The translations under genes were made by a program, and so were the position numbers. The notes under the pieces were generated by a model. It was not told where the DNA came from, made no database searches, and saw nothing but the letters and a program-made list of their open reading frames with translations. A stretch of DNA of 64,000 nucleotides from Gibbula magus (taxonomy: Eukaryota; Mollusca; Gastropoda; Trochida; Trochidae): contig OW388289.1 in the NCBI GenBank assembly GCA_936450465.1, forward strand, positions 68,632,420 through 68,696,419, in the 5' to 3' direction. This document shows, in pieces, positions 12,121 to 24,207 of the stretch. How positions within the stretch are numbered: position 1 is the stretch's first letter; every line of letters begins with the position of its first letter.

Positions 12121-13955
12121 ATATACAATTATCTGTCAAAGATGTGTTTTACAAATTATGTTGGACCGGTGGGTTATGTCATCTCCTGATGACTACAATT
12201 ACTGTTTTAAAATTAATTGCAGTACATGGATATACTATACATGTAGAGACATACATACAGGACTAAGTTTGCACATTTACGTACATGGCTAACAATTTAA
12301 AATAAAATGAACAAAAGTATAATTCAATGTCAACCGGTTTATACATGCATCATTTTATTTATTCTTGGTCATGTTCACACTACTACATGTATGTGTGTTT
12401 AAATATGCGTTAGTACCTTACGGTTGTGACAAGATTCTGCATCAAGATCGTCTAACGTATAGAAAGACAATTCTAAATTACATTTCACATTCAATGCGTT
12501 GGTCTAATGGGCTCTACTATTGCCAATTTACTCTTCTCTCAACATATGCGGAATTGTGAATTGGTCTATGACACCACTGGTACTATGTTAGTCCACATGC
12601 GTGTTTAGTATTGAATGTACATACACTACCCACGCTATCGCCTATTTATACTGAATTCCATTCCCAGCTGAGATGGCATAATTTGATTGACGCCTATACT
12701 TCTGTACCACTACTTCTAGTCCACCAATTTCAGATAACGGAGTCAAACCATGCAATTCAAATGTTTTTATCTAAAACGACTTTTAAAATTATGAAACAGA
12801 ATAATACTATTTGAATTCTTATTTGTAAAGATTATTTGAAATATGTCACATTTGTCACACGAGTCTGTTCGATTACAATGTTGAATTAGTTATTGCTGCG
12901 TCGGGTCACTGACCAAGGTCAGATGCTAAAGTCAAATATTACAACTCGTCACCAGTGACAGTTTGCCATTGGTTTCTGTTGACAACATACATGTACGTAT
13001 TTTCATTTTAACGACTCGAATCTACAATGAATTGATTGCTTCATTATCCAACTGGCCATTTCCTGTTGTTAAAAAAGGCATGACTCATTAATTGAAGCAT
13101 TGTGGCTGTGACGTCACACATGGCAGTATATAGTGACCACAGCAACATTTTCAATTTGTCCGTCAGCTTTGCTGGTGTTTTAAAAAAAGCTGTATATAAG
13201 TAATTCATCAGGTGATTAAAAAGATTCAAAGTCGTGTAATTTTAAACTTTGCATCCTTTTTTAAATGAATCATTTTAGTGCAAAAAGAATATAATACTTA
13301 TTGGTATTGTTTACCCTCAGCCCGCCCCCACCCGATGTTATTTATATCCAAATATAACATTTTTAGGCTGTAATATTATTCTTTTATATCCCTTAAATGT
13401 TGCATTTTTTTATCCAGTATTTCATTCCCAAAAAAATAATATAATTGTATATTCATATATGTATGTTTGTTTGTAGAATGTAAATAATCTGGCACTTTGA
13501 CGTATACTATTTTTAAAAATAATTTTCACAAAATAATATTGTTTTCTAGAACTCATTTAATTTTGGCAACAGTTGCAGTAGAGTGCAAAGTATTATTTGC
13601 TTAAAGAAACAACAGTAGTTTTTAATTGCAACTAATGAATTGGAATTATTAAAAACCACATACATACTTTGTCTTGATTAATTCATGTTAGATAGATGGT
13701 GGGGCGAACTATAACTTAGCTAAACAAGAAACCGAGGTTGATATACAAAAATGGCTAACTGCATGCTGATCACAGAGACGCACACAATATGTTGGTACTG
13801 TCCCACCCGTTGTGTCAGGCTAAGGCGACGGGTCTTTGTTGCACATGTGACTCTGTTCAGCCCTACTGCTTGCTGTGGTAATCTGCGCAATTTCATACCT
13901 AATAAGTATGTACAAAATTTTACATTTTTGAGTAAATTTAATTTTTTTATACAGG

Positions 13956-14169
13956 CCTGGTTGAAAAACCAATGCACGTTAGTTCCCACCCTACCTCCCC
14001 TCCCAGTATTGGGTTTGATGCTTGCGAGCACTAAGGAATGAGGATGTCACAGTCGTCACTTAGCTCTTGTGCCACCTATACCGGGAAGCGTCCCTTTTTA
14101 TATCTGTGTGATCTATGTTGAGGTACACTTCAGGAGGAAGCGTTTGACAATGTTGGTTTTTCAACCAGG
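13956..14169. mobile_element. Foldback/MITE-like element with 17-bp perfect TIRs
   Basis: CCTGGTTGAAAAACCAA (13,956-13,972) is exactly inverted at 14,153-14,169, enclosing 180 bp. TA dinucleotides lie near both ends (TACAGG at the left, TAAG at the right), which would suit a TA-target element, but the left side carries four extra bases. The right end makes a perfect-looking splice donor (CAG|GTAAGT) and the left flank a good acceptor; both follow from the repeat sequence, so an exon is unlikely. Confidence 0.6.
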
Positions 14170-14586
14170 TAAGTATAAAACAGTACATGTACTCAACAAT
14201 GTTAAATATACATATTTATTTGTTTAATGTTACTTGTACAAGATGTAATACGTAGGGACTGGCACTCATATTACTAATCATTTCATTTCAAACTGTATGT
14301 TTTGATTCTTTTCAATGAATGTAAACAGACCGATCACACATTGTAATATCCTCCACCTGATTGCTGCAAGTGCAATCTTTTTTCATTCATTAAAAGTGGG
14401 GGTGATGTCGGTCAACATCCAAAGACTTTCCGGGCAGGTGTGGGCACAATAGGTTCTGGGAACAGTGGCCTATTCACGAGGCAATTCAATGATAATCCAT
14501 TTCGTTTTGTATCAATCATTTCACCATGTATACGTTGTAGACTGTCAGCAGTTTCAGTTCCAATGGTAAATGTCCAGATATTAGAT

Positions 14587-14700
14587 TGATTAGATATTAG
14601 AGGGTGATGTGTTGTGTTGCTACAGAGCAAAGTGGTATTCAATTCATACCACTCGAAAATCCTCTGCACCCCTGCATCCCCCCCTCTAGATCCGCCCCTG
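14587..14700 (-). mobile_element. Truncated hAT-like terminus, copy 1 only
   Basis: Read on the minus strand from 14,700, it begins CAGGGGCGGATCTAGAGG and continues into a G-run, matching the CAGGGGCGGATC-type ends common among animal hAT elements. It abuts the tandem-unit element at 14,701 directly. The opposite terminus and an 8-bp duplication are not seen. a2 has different sequence here (46,770-46,800). Confidence 0.45.
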
Positions 14701-14959
14701 GAAAGGTCTCATCACAAGGTATGCACATGCCAAGTATGAAAGCCGTAGCTCTGAGCAATCCAAAGTTATGGCCAAGGTTAACGTTTTCTAAATATTATCC
14801 ACTGCGGCAAGGTCAAGGTCACAAGGTCAAATATGATGACCTCAACTGAAAGGTCTCATCAAAAGGTATGCACATGCCAAGTTTGAAAGCCGTAGCTCTG
14901 AGCAATCCAAAGTTATGGCCAAGGTTAAAGTTTTTGTGGACAAACACACGGACGGACGG

Positions 14960-14990
<31 letters not shown>

Positions 14991-15042
14991 GACAGGTGAA
15001 AAACAATATACCCCCGGAATCTCCGATTCGGAGGCATAAAAA
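14701..15042 (+). mobile_element. Helentron-like 'pearl'-type element, 2 tandem units
   Basis: There are two copies of a 147-bp unit (anchor ATGAAAGCCGTAG at 14,736, then 14,883), an (ACGG)n/(ACAG)n tract (14,947-14,995) and a 3' end with the hairpin CCCCCGGAATC / GATTCGGAGG. This order of tandem units, ACGG microsatellite and hairpin end is the known bivalve pattern. The ACGG tract makes short frames on both strands that are not genes. The 5' side is replaced by the hAT-like fragment. Confidence 0.75.
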
Positions 15043-17734
15043 TAGATATGTCCTTCGGAGCAAAAATTATAACCCTCCAATCTTACTTAATCTTAGTCTT
15101 AATCTTACATAAACTAGTCTTATACTAGCTATTTTGTCAATTGCATGCGATTCCAGTGTGCAATATATGAAGCAAGAAAGCATATGGAGAACATTCTTCA
15201 TCTTCCAGATATACGTGTAGCTATCGTGCCTGTCTAAGAAGGAGTGTGACAAAATGAGGTGTCAAGTTTAAAACCTCAATGACTTTTGACCTGAATTGTG
15301 AAAAAAACGTCACGTGCTAATGACCAGTGACTTCTAACAATGATTTACCTATTAGTATAGGCATTAGAATTTGATATACATCTCAATGGAATCTGAAACG
15401 ATCACCATTGAACAATCTTAGTATGATTAATACTTTCAGGAACCTTGAGTAGTCTTTGAAATGACGGGGATTTAAAAAAGTAATAGAATGACAAAAAAGT
15501 AATCTCATTCCCATCATCCAATCTCATTCTAATCACCTAATCTCATTTGATTGTTCAATATTTCGGTTGTGCACGTTTTATTGACTTTGAATTGCCCCAA
15601 AGTGGTAAACATGTTTTGACTAGTACTTATGTTTTATCTGTTCAAATTTCATGATTTGCTAAGGTGACACTTGATCTTTTACAAATTATCTATAGAAGTT
15701 ACTCTTTCAAAAACATGGATAGAAAATGTCAACGTCATAAAAATAACATAAACTGTGGGAATAGAATAATTGAATTATGAAAGCAGTCTTCCCTGAAGAC
15801 CTTTATCTTGGTAATTAAATTTAAATCAAACTAAACTTTTAGACTTTAATGTTAGAATTGCCTCAAGAAATCAGATTCCTGTCTACATCAGATAATTAAA
15901 ATTGAAACAATAATATTCAGATAAAAATACTCAATACCCTTTATAAACTGACTTGACAATTGTGCCGACAACAATGGAAGAATTCATAATATCAGTTTCC
16001 TTACATTTCCTAATTGCAGTATTTTGCAAACAACCAATTAACAGTAGCTAACATATGCATTTTTAATTTAAGAGACACGTTCACATATATCCATTAGTTA
16101 ATACAGTAAAGGAAATAGTATTTAAATAAGTTTGGTTTCAGAATGAAGTGTTAACAAGAGGATTTTAATAAACTGATCTTCAACTGAATAGCTGGTCTGA
16201 CTCATACACTGAATTTATGTGTTCAACATAACTTCACCCTTGCCCTAAAAACAAGTGTATGTGCGTCTGAAGTTTCCTTTCATTGAGACACTTTCAGCGT
16301 AATGTTCTTATGAACTGAAACTTGTGATATTTTTAGAGACCTAAAGTAAATTATGTTTTCTCAAACCTTAACATTTATTTTCAATATTGATATAATTTAA
16401 TGTAACGTAAGGGTAAAAAAATGTCATTACATGACTCGATAGGCCATAGTCATTGAAAACGGTTTCCCGAATTGGAAGAGAAAGGTGGAACTTGTACAGC
16501 GACAATCTTGTTGAACTCTTCAGTGGGAGTTGTAGATTTGTAGGTCTCAAGAGATTTTGAGAGTTCATACAGCAAGATGGAGGACTATTTTATCATGGTG
16601 CCATAATTAAAATTCTACTCTACTGAGTGTTTAGGTAATGCTACATCAGCCGTAACACATGAACACATTAAAATTGTTCTCGTAGGGAAATGGACTCGCA
16701 CGGTTTAGACGAACCATGTATATTCGTTTTAGAACTCATTATATTAATCCATGAGTGTTATTAATCCACTGATAACGCTTATTTAAATTTCTGCTAGAGC
16801 ACTTTATTTCAAGAAGAACAACGTGCTACAGCGCCTTTAATGTCATTCTTAAACAATGTTATATAGGATAAAACTTGACATGAGTATTTTGATATACTCA
16901 TAAGAAACGACAACATCGAATGTCATTAAAAACAAGGGTAGTATATAAACATGTTCATCATGCTTTGAAAGCAGATGATGTTGAAAGATCTAGTACTGGT
17001 GACATTACAACAGTCAAGCAACGACGTTTAGTCCCAAGGGTTCTCACTTATGGTTTAAATATACAGAAAAATGCAAATAAGGGTTTCCAAAGTAGAGCTG
17101 ATGCTTAAGGCTTGAACTTATACAATTAGCTAGTAGTTACGATAACAGATCCTTACAGATGGCATTTCCTTTTTGCTTTAAGCTTGTCACTTCTAATTGG
17201 TCACTTGTGTATACAGCTATACCTATTTCGTTAGCTGTATTTAGTAATGGTCCCATGAGAATAACTTCATGTGTAGGAATTATTTTAGTTTGGTTGGAGG
17301 TCATTCAGGAGTTATACTAATTGAGAAAAATGAAGTCATGTTGTGTAATTAAATTATTTTGTGAACGTTGAATTAATAGTCCTGCCACGAATGCAATGCT
17401 TGTTTGATAGTTTGATTGGATAGTCCTTAAACATTTGCATGTATCTAAGTGTATGTGATATGATTATAGGGATATATTCTCTACCCACAGAAAAAAAACA
17501 CAAAAATACTTTGAAGTCATCTACTGGCAACCTTTCATCGGTTTTTACTTAGAGTCAGCCATAGTTATGATAACTTTGACATTTAAGAATATTTCTTTCT
17601 GTGAGAAGAACGTAAAAGTTGAGAGCGCCAAGGGCACAATTTGATAAAGCATTTGTCTATTTGATGCCTTTTGACGTTCAAACAACTTCAGAGGAGACAT
17701 ATGATCACTCAAAGAACAGTACTCTAGCGTCATA

Positions 17735-18115
17735 TATGGACTCACTAATATACAGTACTCATCAAACGCTTCTCTTAAATGCATATTTTATAAGTAGTTC
17801 AAATATGTGTCTAATGTTGAAAGATATTTGTGTTGTGACATTCCCTTGAATTTAAGAATTGCTATATCGAGGATCAGATGTAGTAACTTTAATATTGCTG
17901 TTGACTGTGGTAGGTATAGTGATATATATGAAGAGAGAACATGTCCTTTCTGCAATATTATAAGTCAAGTTTATGTACAAAATGAATTTCATGTATTATT
18001 TATCTGTAAAACTTATGATAAACATGGAGCTTAATATCTACAAATCTACTACTATTTGTATTATGGGCCTAGGGCCCCACTACTGAATAAAAACTATATG
18101 CCTGTCTATATGAAT
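17735..18115 (+). pseudogene. LINE (non-LTR retrotransposon) 3' fragment in b1
   Basis: An open frame (17,807-18,034, 75 codons) reads like the C-terminal tail of a non-LTR retrotransposon polyprotein: SRIRCSNFNIAVDCGRYSDI, then a zinc-knuckle-like C46-P-F-C49, N-E-F-H62 and C67. A short 3' untranslated stretch ending near GAATAAAAAC follows. Module a lacks it: a1 aligns across at about 1,225-1,240. Only the last part of the element is present, as expected for 5'-truncated LINE insertion. The LINE clade cannot be assigned. Confidence 0.65.
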
Positions 18116-20150
18116 TAATGATATAATGATTTTATAGAGGCAATGATTCTCACAGAGGGAGAGATGTAATGAAATGGTTAAATATGAAAATAAATACAAA
18201 TTATAAATTCAGGAGAATTTTTTATGAAAATCAGAAAATTTCATTGACTGAATTAAATATCTTGTTTCAAATGAATTTTGTTAACTACACAATCTTCTAA
18301 TCAGCCCAATCTGTATTCATATTGCGCAATGAGAGGTTTGTAAAGCCTCTTGCCGATCTTTGATAGGCGAAAACATGCAATCAGCCCCTATATTACATAC
18401 TTGTCACAATAATATTATCTGTTGTACATGTTTGTGTTGTAACGTGTACCATTTATTTTATACTTGTATACTTTAGACATTTATGTGTCTCATATGCAGT
18501 ATGGCAAGGCGGTACGCTTTTATTGAATGTATCTGAAAGCTGAAGGTACGACCACAATTTCAAGGAATTTAGGAAGAGTTCAGTGGAATTTGATCATGTT
18601 AGAACTTACGTGTATTGGTAAAATTATGATAATTCTTCACCAGGCATACATTGTACCTGATAATGTCAGTGATTACCAGGATACACCACAATCTCCAAGG
18701 GTTCATATCCTCCCTTTCGTCATGACAGACTGATTAACGGATTGTTTAAATAGTTCTACTGAGACATTTTAATTTATAAGATGTATTCCTAATTGATGAA
18801 AATAAGTTATCTCTTGTTCATCACTTCACTCTTCAGTTGATCTGTGAACAGCAGATTTTCCAGCATTGCTATAAAAACAATTCTAACTGAATGCAATCAA
18901 GCGAAAATAAAAATTGAATTTTCAGCACCAATACTATAATGAAATTCCTCCCATCAGCAATATTTTACATCTATATTTCAACATGTATTTACAATCTAAC
19001 AGAGCAGATTCAAGGCCAGATCATATTATTGTTCCACCGCCGTTCAACATAATACAAAACTTTACTTAAACAGGGTTGTTCTTTTTGTACAAAGTTTGAT
19101 TGAGATTGATCACACGACCTAATTCCAAACTGGCATTGTATAGTGACATGACTTCCATAACTTTATCTTGTTATTGTTATTTAATCATCAAACCCGCAAG
19201 AACATCATATACGCCGTTAACTATTTATGATTATGTACAAGTTATAACATGTACATAAAAACTGTTAGGTTATAATTTGCATGCTCTTATTCGTACAATG
19301 TATATCAATGTACAATTTCTTGCTATCGTTTCGGTATAATGTGTAAAACAATGACAACTGCTAATTAATAGAACAGCGGAAGTAGCAAACCATTTTATGG
19401 ACATTTTACTACTAATTGGGGCACCTGCAATTTTTCTGCTTGTGTATGATCGAATCCGTCGCATCAAAAGCAAGGATCGGTGTAAAGACCAAATACAGTG
19501 TTGGACCTTTAAACTGTCCTTGTTGACTGACATCATGTTTTTGTTAAACCATTTATCATGTACTCATATTCTGATTGGAAAGTGACACAATGTAGACAGT
19601 GCAGCCTCCGATAAGTGAACAATTCCGGAAGAACGCCTCCTACCAATGGAGTAACTTTATCGGTGTCAATCTCATATAAAGACAGGCTTTATTATGTCCT
19701 CAGTTGACACCAAACCAGCCACTGTAATTCTTGTACATTCGTGTATAACGAAAAACATCTGCTAAACACGCGAACCCGAACATCAGCTGTATTCAGTTTG
19801 TTTCCTTAGTTCTGTCAAAAATATCATACTTTCCTATTTTCAATTTTATAAGTTAAAGCCGACTCCCATCCATAGAGATAAAACCTACAAAGGAGTCGAA
19901 TTTTGACATTTTGTTACAATGATGTTTTAACTTTAAATTCTGCCGTTCAGTACACCACAATTCAACTTGTAGATACACGTTTTAAGAGTCAAAGCTCTGT
20001 ATCTCATATCATCACGCGCATCTCTTCAATATTATTTGAGAAAAGGACATTAAATAATTCCGACTTTCACAAATCAAATAACAAGGGACGTCGTGTCACT
20101 GTTTAATGAGTGCCTGGGAAATTCGTCAATGCCAATAACATATCCTATAT

Positions 20151-20430
20151 ATGTTACATGGATATGACACAATTAAAGTTTTGACTCCCTCATTCTCAAT
20201 GCACTTTTCTTTACACAGAATGCTCCAATTCTGTGTGCACTTTACTTCATGTTTATACTGTCTTTTCATGCATCATGGTGGTTCTTCACAGAGTAGCCGA
20301 ATTCTGTGTCAATGTAATGTTAGTTTCACTGTTTATTCTTTTGGAGACTTGGTTATTGGAAACTTCGGTCACAATATGGATCTGTGCTCCTGCTATCAAT
20401 ATGCCCAAACTGTCCTAGAATATTAGTGTC
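20151..20430 (+). other. Possible exon-like stretch, weak
   Basis: An acceptor-like TTTCTTTACACAG at about 20,206-20,218 precedes about 200 bp open in two forward frames, one encoding a hydrophobic stretch (LVSLFILLETWLL). b2 has the same arrangement (53,282-53,527). Differences between the copies change amino acids in both frames, which argues against selection, and I recognise no domain. Listed only because more than one frame is open in both copies. Confidence 0.12.
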
Positions 20431-22200
20431 TCGCACATATACAGTGACTTCGATTTACTCAATTTCACTTTGTGTGTCGTACATGAAGAGTAACTCTAAT
20501 ACACCGCATGCTACTTAAAATCAACGTGTGTAGCTTTGTCATAACTATCGAGCATCTTCATCAATCTTAACTTACAAAGCGATCGTAGACGGTGAGCTTA
20601 GTTGCACATCCATATTTATATATATTGACAATGTACATATATAACAACAACACATGACAATACATATCGAAGCTCCTCAGTCACACGGGATTGCATATAC
20701 GTTTGATGATCACTCTGCTTCTAAATATCTAGTCAACACCGAATTCAGAATTAACTGATGCCGTGAGCGTTGCTCCGGGATTACAATATTATAAGTTTTT
20801 ACAATAACACTGAGGTGTGAAACGTACGAATTAATAACCTCAATGGATAAAAATATGCATTTCTTTATAATGACTTTACAGGAATCCATACGTGAAAACA
20901 TGTATTGAGAGACAGCGATCTTCATTTTTAAGTACAGTTCAAGGTTACATACACTTTTGTCTGTGACGGTTAATTATGTTCTTAGGAACGCGGAAATACA
21001 TTTAGAAAATACATTTCGTCTCTGACTATTATGAAGTGGCTCTTAGACCTAATTGGAACAGTGCCAAAGTACCTCATCAATGACACTTTTACAAAGAGGA
21101 AAACCTGTTGTAGACCAACCATAAACTAATAATAACAAAACCCATTTATGGGTGAAAGGAAATAAATTAAAATTGTTAAACAACTAATCGTGAAGTGGAA
21201 GTTTCCATGTTGTATACATATGTTGACATGGTTCTTTATATATTGATATGATATAATTAAATGTCCCATATGACCACATTTTTAATGTTATCCTTCAATT
21301 ATAAAACTTCAACTATATCTAATAACAAGGGGTGACTATTTAAACAACCTTTATTCCAAACGCACTATTATTATTTAGTATTCAGCGCATAAGTCAAGTA
21401 GATTTGGATTATTGTCGAAGAAGAAGAAAAGCAGAAGATAAACAGATTTATTATAAGTCATAACCGATTTTAAAAGTTATCTCAATGACCAGGGGGTAGA
21501 ATCATTTTCTAACACATGTATTCGTATTAGTTAAGTCACTTCTTACGAATAACAATACTTATTTTATATCTAAGATACAAACTTAATATTGTTATACACA
21601 TGTTATGTATTTTACACATTGGAACGCAATTGTCTACATGTATTGTGTTCAATCATACCACACTTATTGCATCACAGGAACACCGGCTCAATGGAAACTG
21701 TGTGCTGTATATTAACTTATTTATGGCTATTATTTATCAGTGTGCTGGAAGTAGTGTAATTGAAGTCAGATACATATAAAAGGAAATACCTTGCATAATT
21801 AGGCATTCAAAAGTGGGTGAATATACTTATCTCATATTAAACTGATCTTATTAACTATTGTGAAAAAACGTTTCTCCGCAGACTAGAATAGTATAATAGT
21901 TTCTTCAGTTAAGTACATATAATACAAGATGAAATAAATAATGAACCACAAAAGAGGTTCATCGATATTAGTTGTATTAAGATAGCAACTTTGCTATCAA
22001 ATGAAAATATTGGAAACAGATTGCATTACACTGAAAGGTAAAATTGCTATGAAATACGACTACAGAACCATCAACAGGTTATACTGTCATCATTTACCAA
22101 GATGATTGAAAGCAAATATACTCACACCTACAACTACAATGACCGGCTTGATCCATCAATCATGTGATATTTTCAAAATACAGTCAAAAGGTAATGTTCC
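20430..22200. other. No gene seen
   Basis: AT-rich sequence colinear with b2 53,530-55,420. Frames are short and differ between copies. 20,690-20,900 is a diverged match to a1 11,110-11,460. No repeats beyond short A/T runs. Confidence 0.5.
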
Positions 22201-22242
22201 GGAAAAATACACCGAATTATATATGTGTGTGTATATATATAT

Positions 22243-22364
22243 ATATATATAGAAAAGAGTAAACATCAGATGGTTTTGACTGGATCAATCTTCTTTAATA
22301 CCTTGGGTATTAAAGAAGATTGATCCAGTCAAAACCATCTGATGTTTACTCTTTTCTATATATA
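22243..22364. repeat. Near-perfect palindrome (52-bp arms, 3-bp loop)
   Basis: Arms 22,251-22,302 and 22,306-22,357 are exact reverse complements around TTG. Flanking TATATAT/ATATATA extends the pairing to about 59 bp per arm. It sits between two (TA)n tracts. The b2 counterpart (about 55,420-55,670) has no palindrome and different sequence. It is either a recent foldback/template-switch product or an assembly artefact. Confidence 0.9.
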
Positions 22365-22393
22365 ACCTTACTTCACGTGAGAAGCAACTCATC

Positions 22394-22398
<5 letters not shown>

Positions 22399-22483
<85 letters not shown>
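22399..22483. repeat. (TA)n microsatellite
   Basis: An uninterrupted TA run of about 85 bp just after the palindrome. The minus-strand frames of repeated Tyr-Ile over it are artefacts. b2 has (TG)n(TA)n instead (55,597-55,668). Confidence 0.95.
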
Positions 22484-22485
<2 letters not shown>

Positions 22486-23329
22486 TATAACATATTACAA
22501 ATATAATTGTATGAAGGATCACATTCACAAACAGAGAAGTTAACTGTCCATAAAAACGTAGTTTTCCGCCATAAGACCAAATTACAAATCTTATCAACTG
22601 ATTGAACCATTATTTTCCTGAAAAATATTTGTAACTTCAGTTTCATGTTAGTGTCTAATTAAATTCCATTAAATAACTGTGTTTTCAATAGAGACAATCT
22701 CATATGGTACATGTATCTTGAGCCCTGTAACTTTATCTGAAATTTTAAATCAGCGAAATTAGTTAATAATCGAAACAAAACAATTCGTCTAATAAAACCT
22801 CATACTAACCCTTTCTGTCTGCATTTGTTATAAATATATCAAGCCATCATGGCTCTAATCCTTTGATAACTTCTCGCAACAATATTTACATGTTGTTCAT
22901 TCCTTTTCTCCATGTCATTATAATCTTTCAGAAAGTTTTTATACTGGGACAGTCTTTATATAACTTCCAGTTGACCCATTTAGATTATAAAATAAAATAT
23001 GTTTAAACCATACTAAATTTCCACGATACATTTCAACCATTCTGATTCTATAGTTCCTTCGTGAATGATTACTTTCACACAGACCCTCAAAGAAACGCAG
23101 GAATTCGCCAATTATCCAAAAGTGTGGTACTTAAAAAACACTTAACTGTTTTGTAGGTACAATAAATACAAACGGTGAAAGAATAACTGTTTAGTTTGAA
23201 GACGGCATTGATCTGTCATGATTGTGACTTGGCAATATCACCAGAGAGGAATGCAAACAGAGACACCCAGTATGATACTCAATACAAGTCGGTAAGGTAT
23301 ACGTGTCCTCTACATGTAGGTGTTTATCC

Positions 23330-23578
23330 CTAGGTGACGATACGATTTGCAACCTTAACTTTACACAAAATCTGAAAAAAAAATTGTTTCACACATCTGT
23401 TTGTTGTTATGTTATAATTGAAGATAAAACAGAAATTGGCTTTAAAGTTTCCAACGCCCACATCAGCCTGACAGCAATGTGCTTAGATGATTTATTCCAA
23501 TTGATTCACTTTTTTACAAAACCATCAGAAAATGTAAAAACGTATTTTGATCAATTTGGTTTGTTTTCAAAATTTTAA
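23330..23578 (+). CDS. Candidate exon, unusually conserved between copies
   Basis: A frame follows an acceptor-like TTTATCCCTAG (about 23,321-23,331) and runs to TAA at 23,576-23,578. The core from about 23,389 to 23,550 (HTSVCCYVIIEDKTEIG..., then SLTAMCLDDLFQLIHFF) differs from b2 by one silent base (CCA/CCT), while surrounding sequence differs at several percent. In b2 (56,505-56,730) an A-run is two bases shorter and a T is lost near 56,716, shifting the frame before and after the core. I do not recognise the sequence. It may be a short exon, dead in b2, or chance. Confidence 0.22.
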   Translation, partial: LGDDTICNLNFTQNLKKKLFHTSVCCYVIIEDKTEIGFKVSNAHISLTAMCLDDLFQLIHFFTKPSENVKTYFDQFGLFSKF

Positions 23579-24207
23579 GATACTACGATGGTCACATAAA
23601 ATGTCACTTATGTTATTTTGAAAATGGTTCGTACATATGTACAAACACGACATGTATCTGACGATAAACATATTCCACAGGTGTTCAGCTTTATTATATC
23701 TTATTTCAGAATTGACAAGTCCAGTAGCTTTATGATTGTCATGGATAAACGCCAATTATTATGATATTCAGAGTTCAAATCCAATCGGGCATTAATAATC
23801 TTAATGAAAATACAATATAAACGCCCTCTTATATTCCACATTTGATTTCTGGTTCGAGCAAATGCTCACAGTTTTTATTGCAAATTGAATGTTTTCTCAC
23901 TCTAGTAATACACATTTGCATCCTGTGTTTATGACAACATTTAAGGGAATAATGTTTACATCCTAAATCACTTTACCTGATATTTTGTAAGAAATAGTAG
24001 ACTTCTATGGCTACATTTGTGTATGCTAGTACTTATATTAGTACAACTGTAACATCGTGAGAGTGCTTAAGTATCCCATCCCTGTCACTTTACAGACAGT
24101 TTGTTAATACAGTACATCTACCAACTAGAATTAACCTAAAATTTCCATTTCCATTTCCTTAAACTAGAAAACGCTTGATGTTTGAGGATTCATCGGCATC
24201 GTTTTTT

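Larger units (their letters stand above)
1..16900 (+). repeat. Segmental duplication module a1
   Basis: First of four related modules. Its first bases match 36,925 onward, and colinear similarity to module a2 (36,921-49,960) continues to about 16,900 at roughly 95% identity by eye, interrupted by insertions present on one side only. Sections also match module b1 at much lower identity: 530-1,380 with 17,080-18,150, 6,395-6,700 with 18,860-19,140, 7,310-8,130 with 19,220-19,780, 11,110-11,460 with 20,690-20,900, and 14,270-16,100 with 34,020-36,200. This implies an older a/b duplication followed by a recent one of the a+b pair. The left end lies at or beyond the window edge. Boundaries are good to about 100 bp. 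Confidence 0.85.

Noticed and set aside
13953..14172. Exon bounded by a good acceptor and CAG|GTAAGT donor
   Set aside because: Both sites fall at the ends of a perfect inverted repeat, so they follow from the foldback sequence; no frame spans the interval in both copies.
14819..15112. Cys/Ser/Val-rich and Asp/Gly/Arg-rich frames
   Set aside because: They are translations of the (ACGG)n/(ACAG)n tract.
16920..17108. 62-codon basic frame kept in a2/b2 (49,976-50,164)
   Set aside because: Nearly every base difference alters the protein. No homology recognised.
22394..22646. Frames of repeated Tyr-Ile
   Set aside because: They come from the (TA)n tract at 22,399-22,483.
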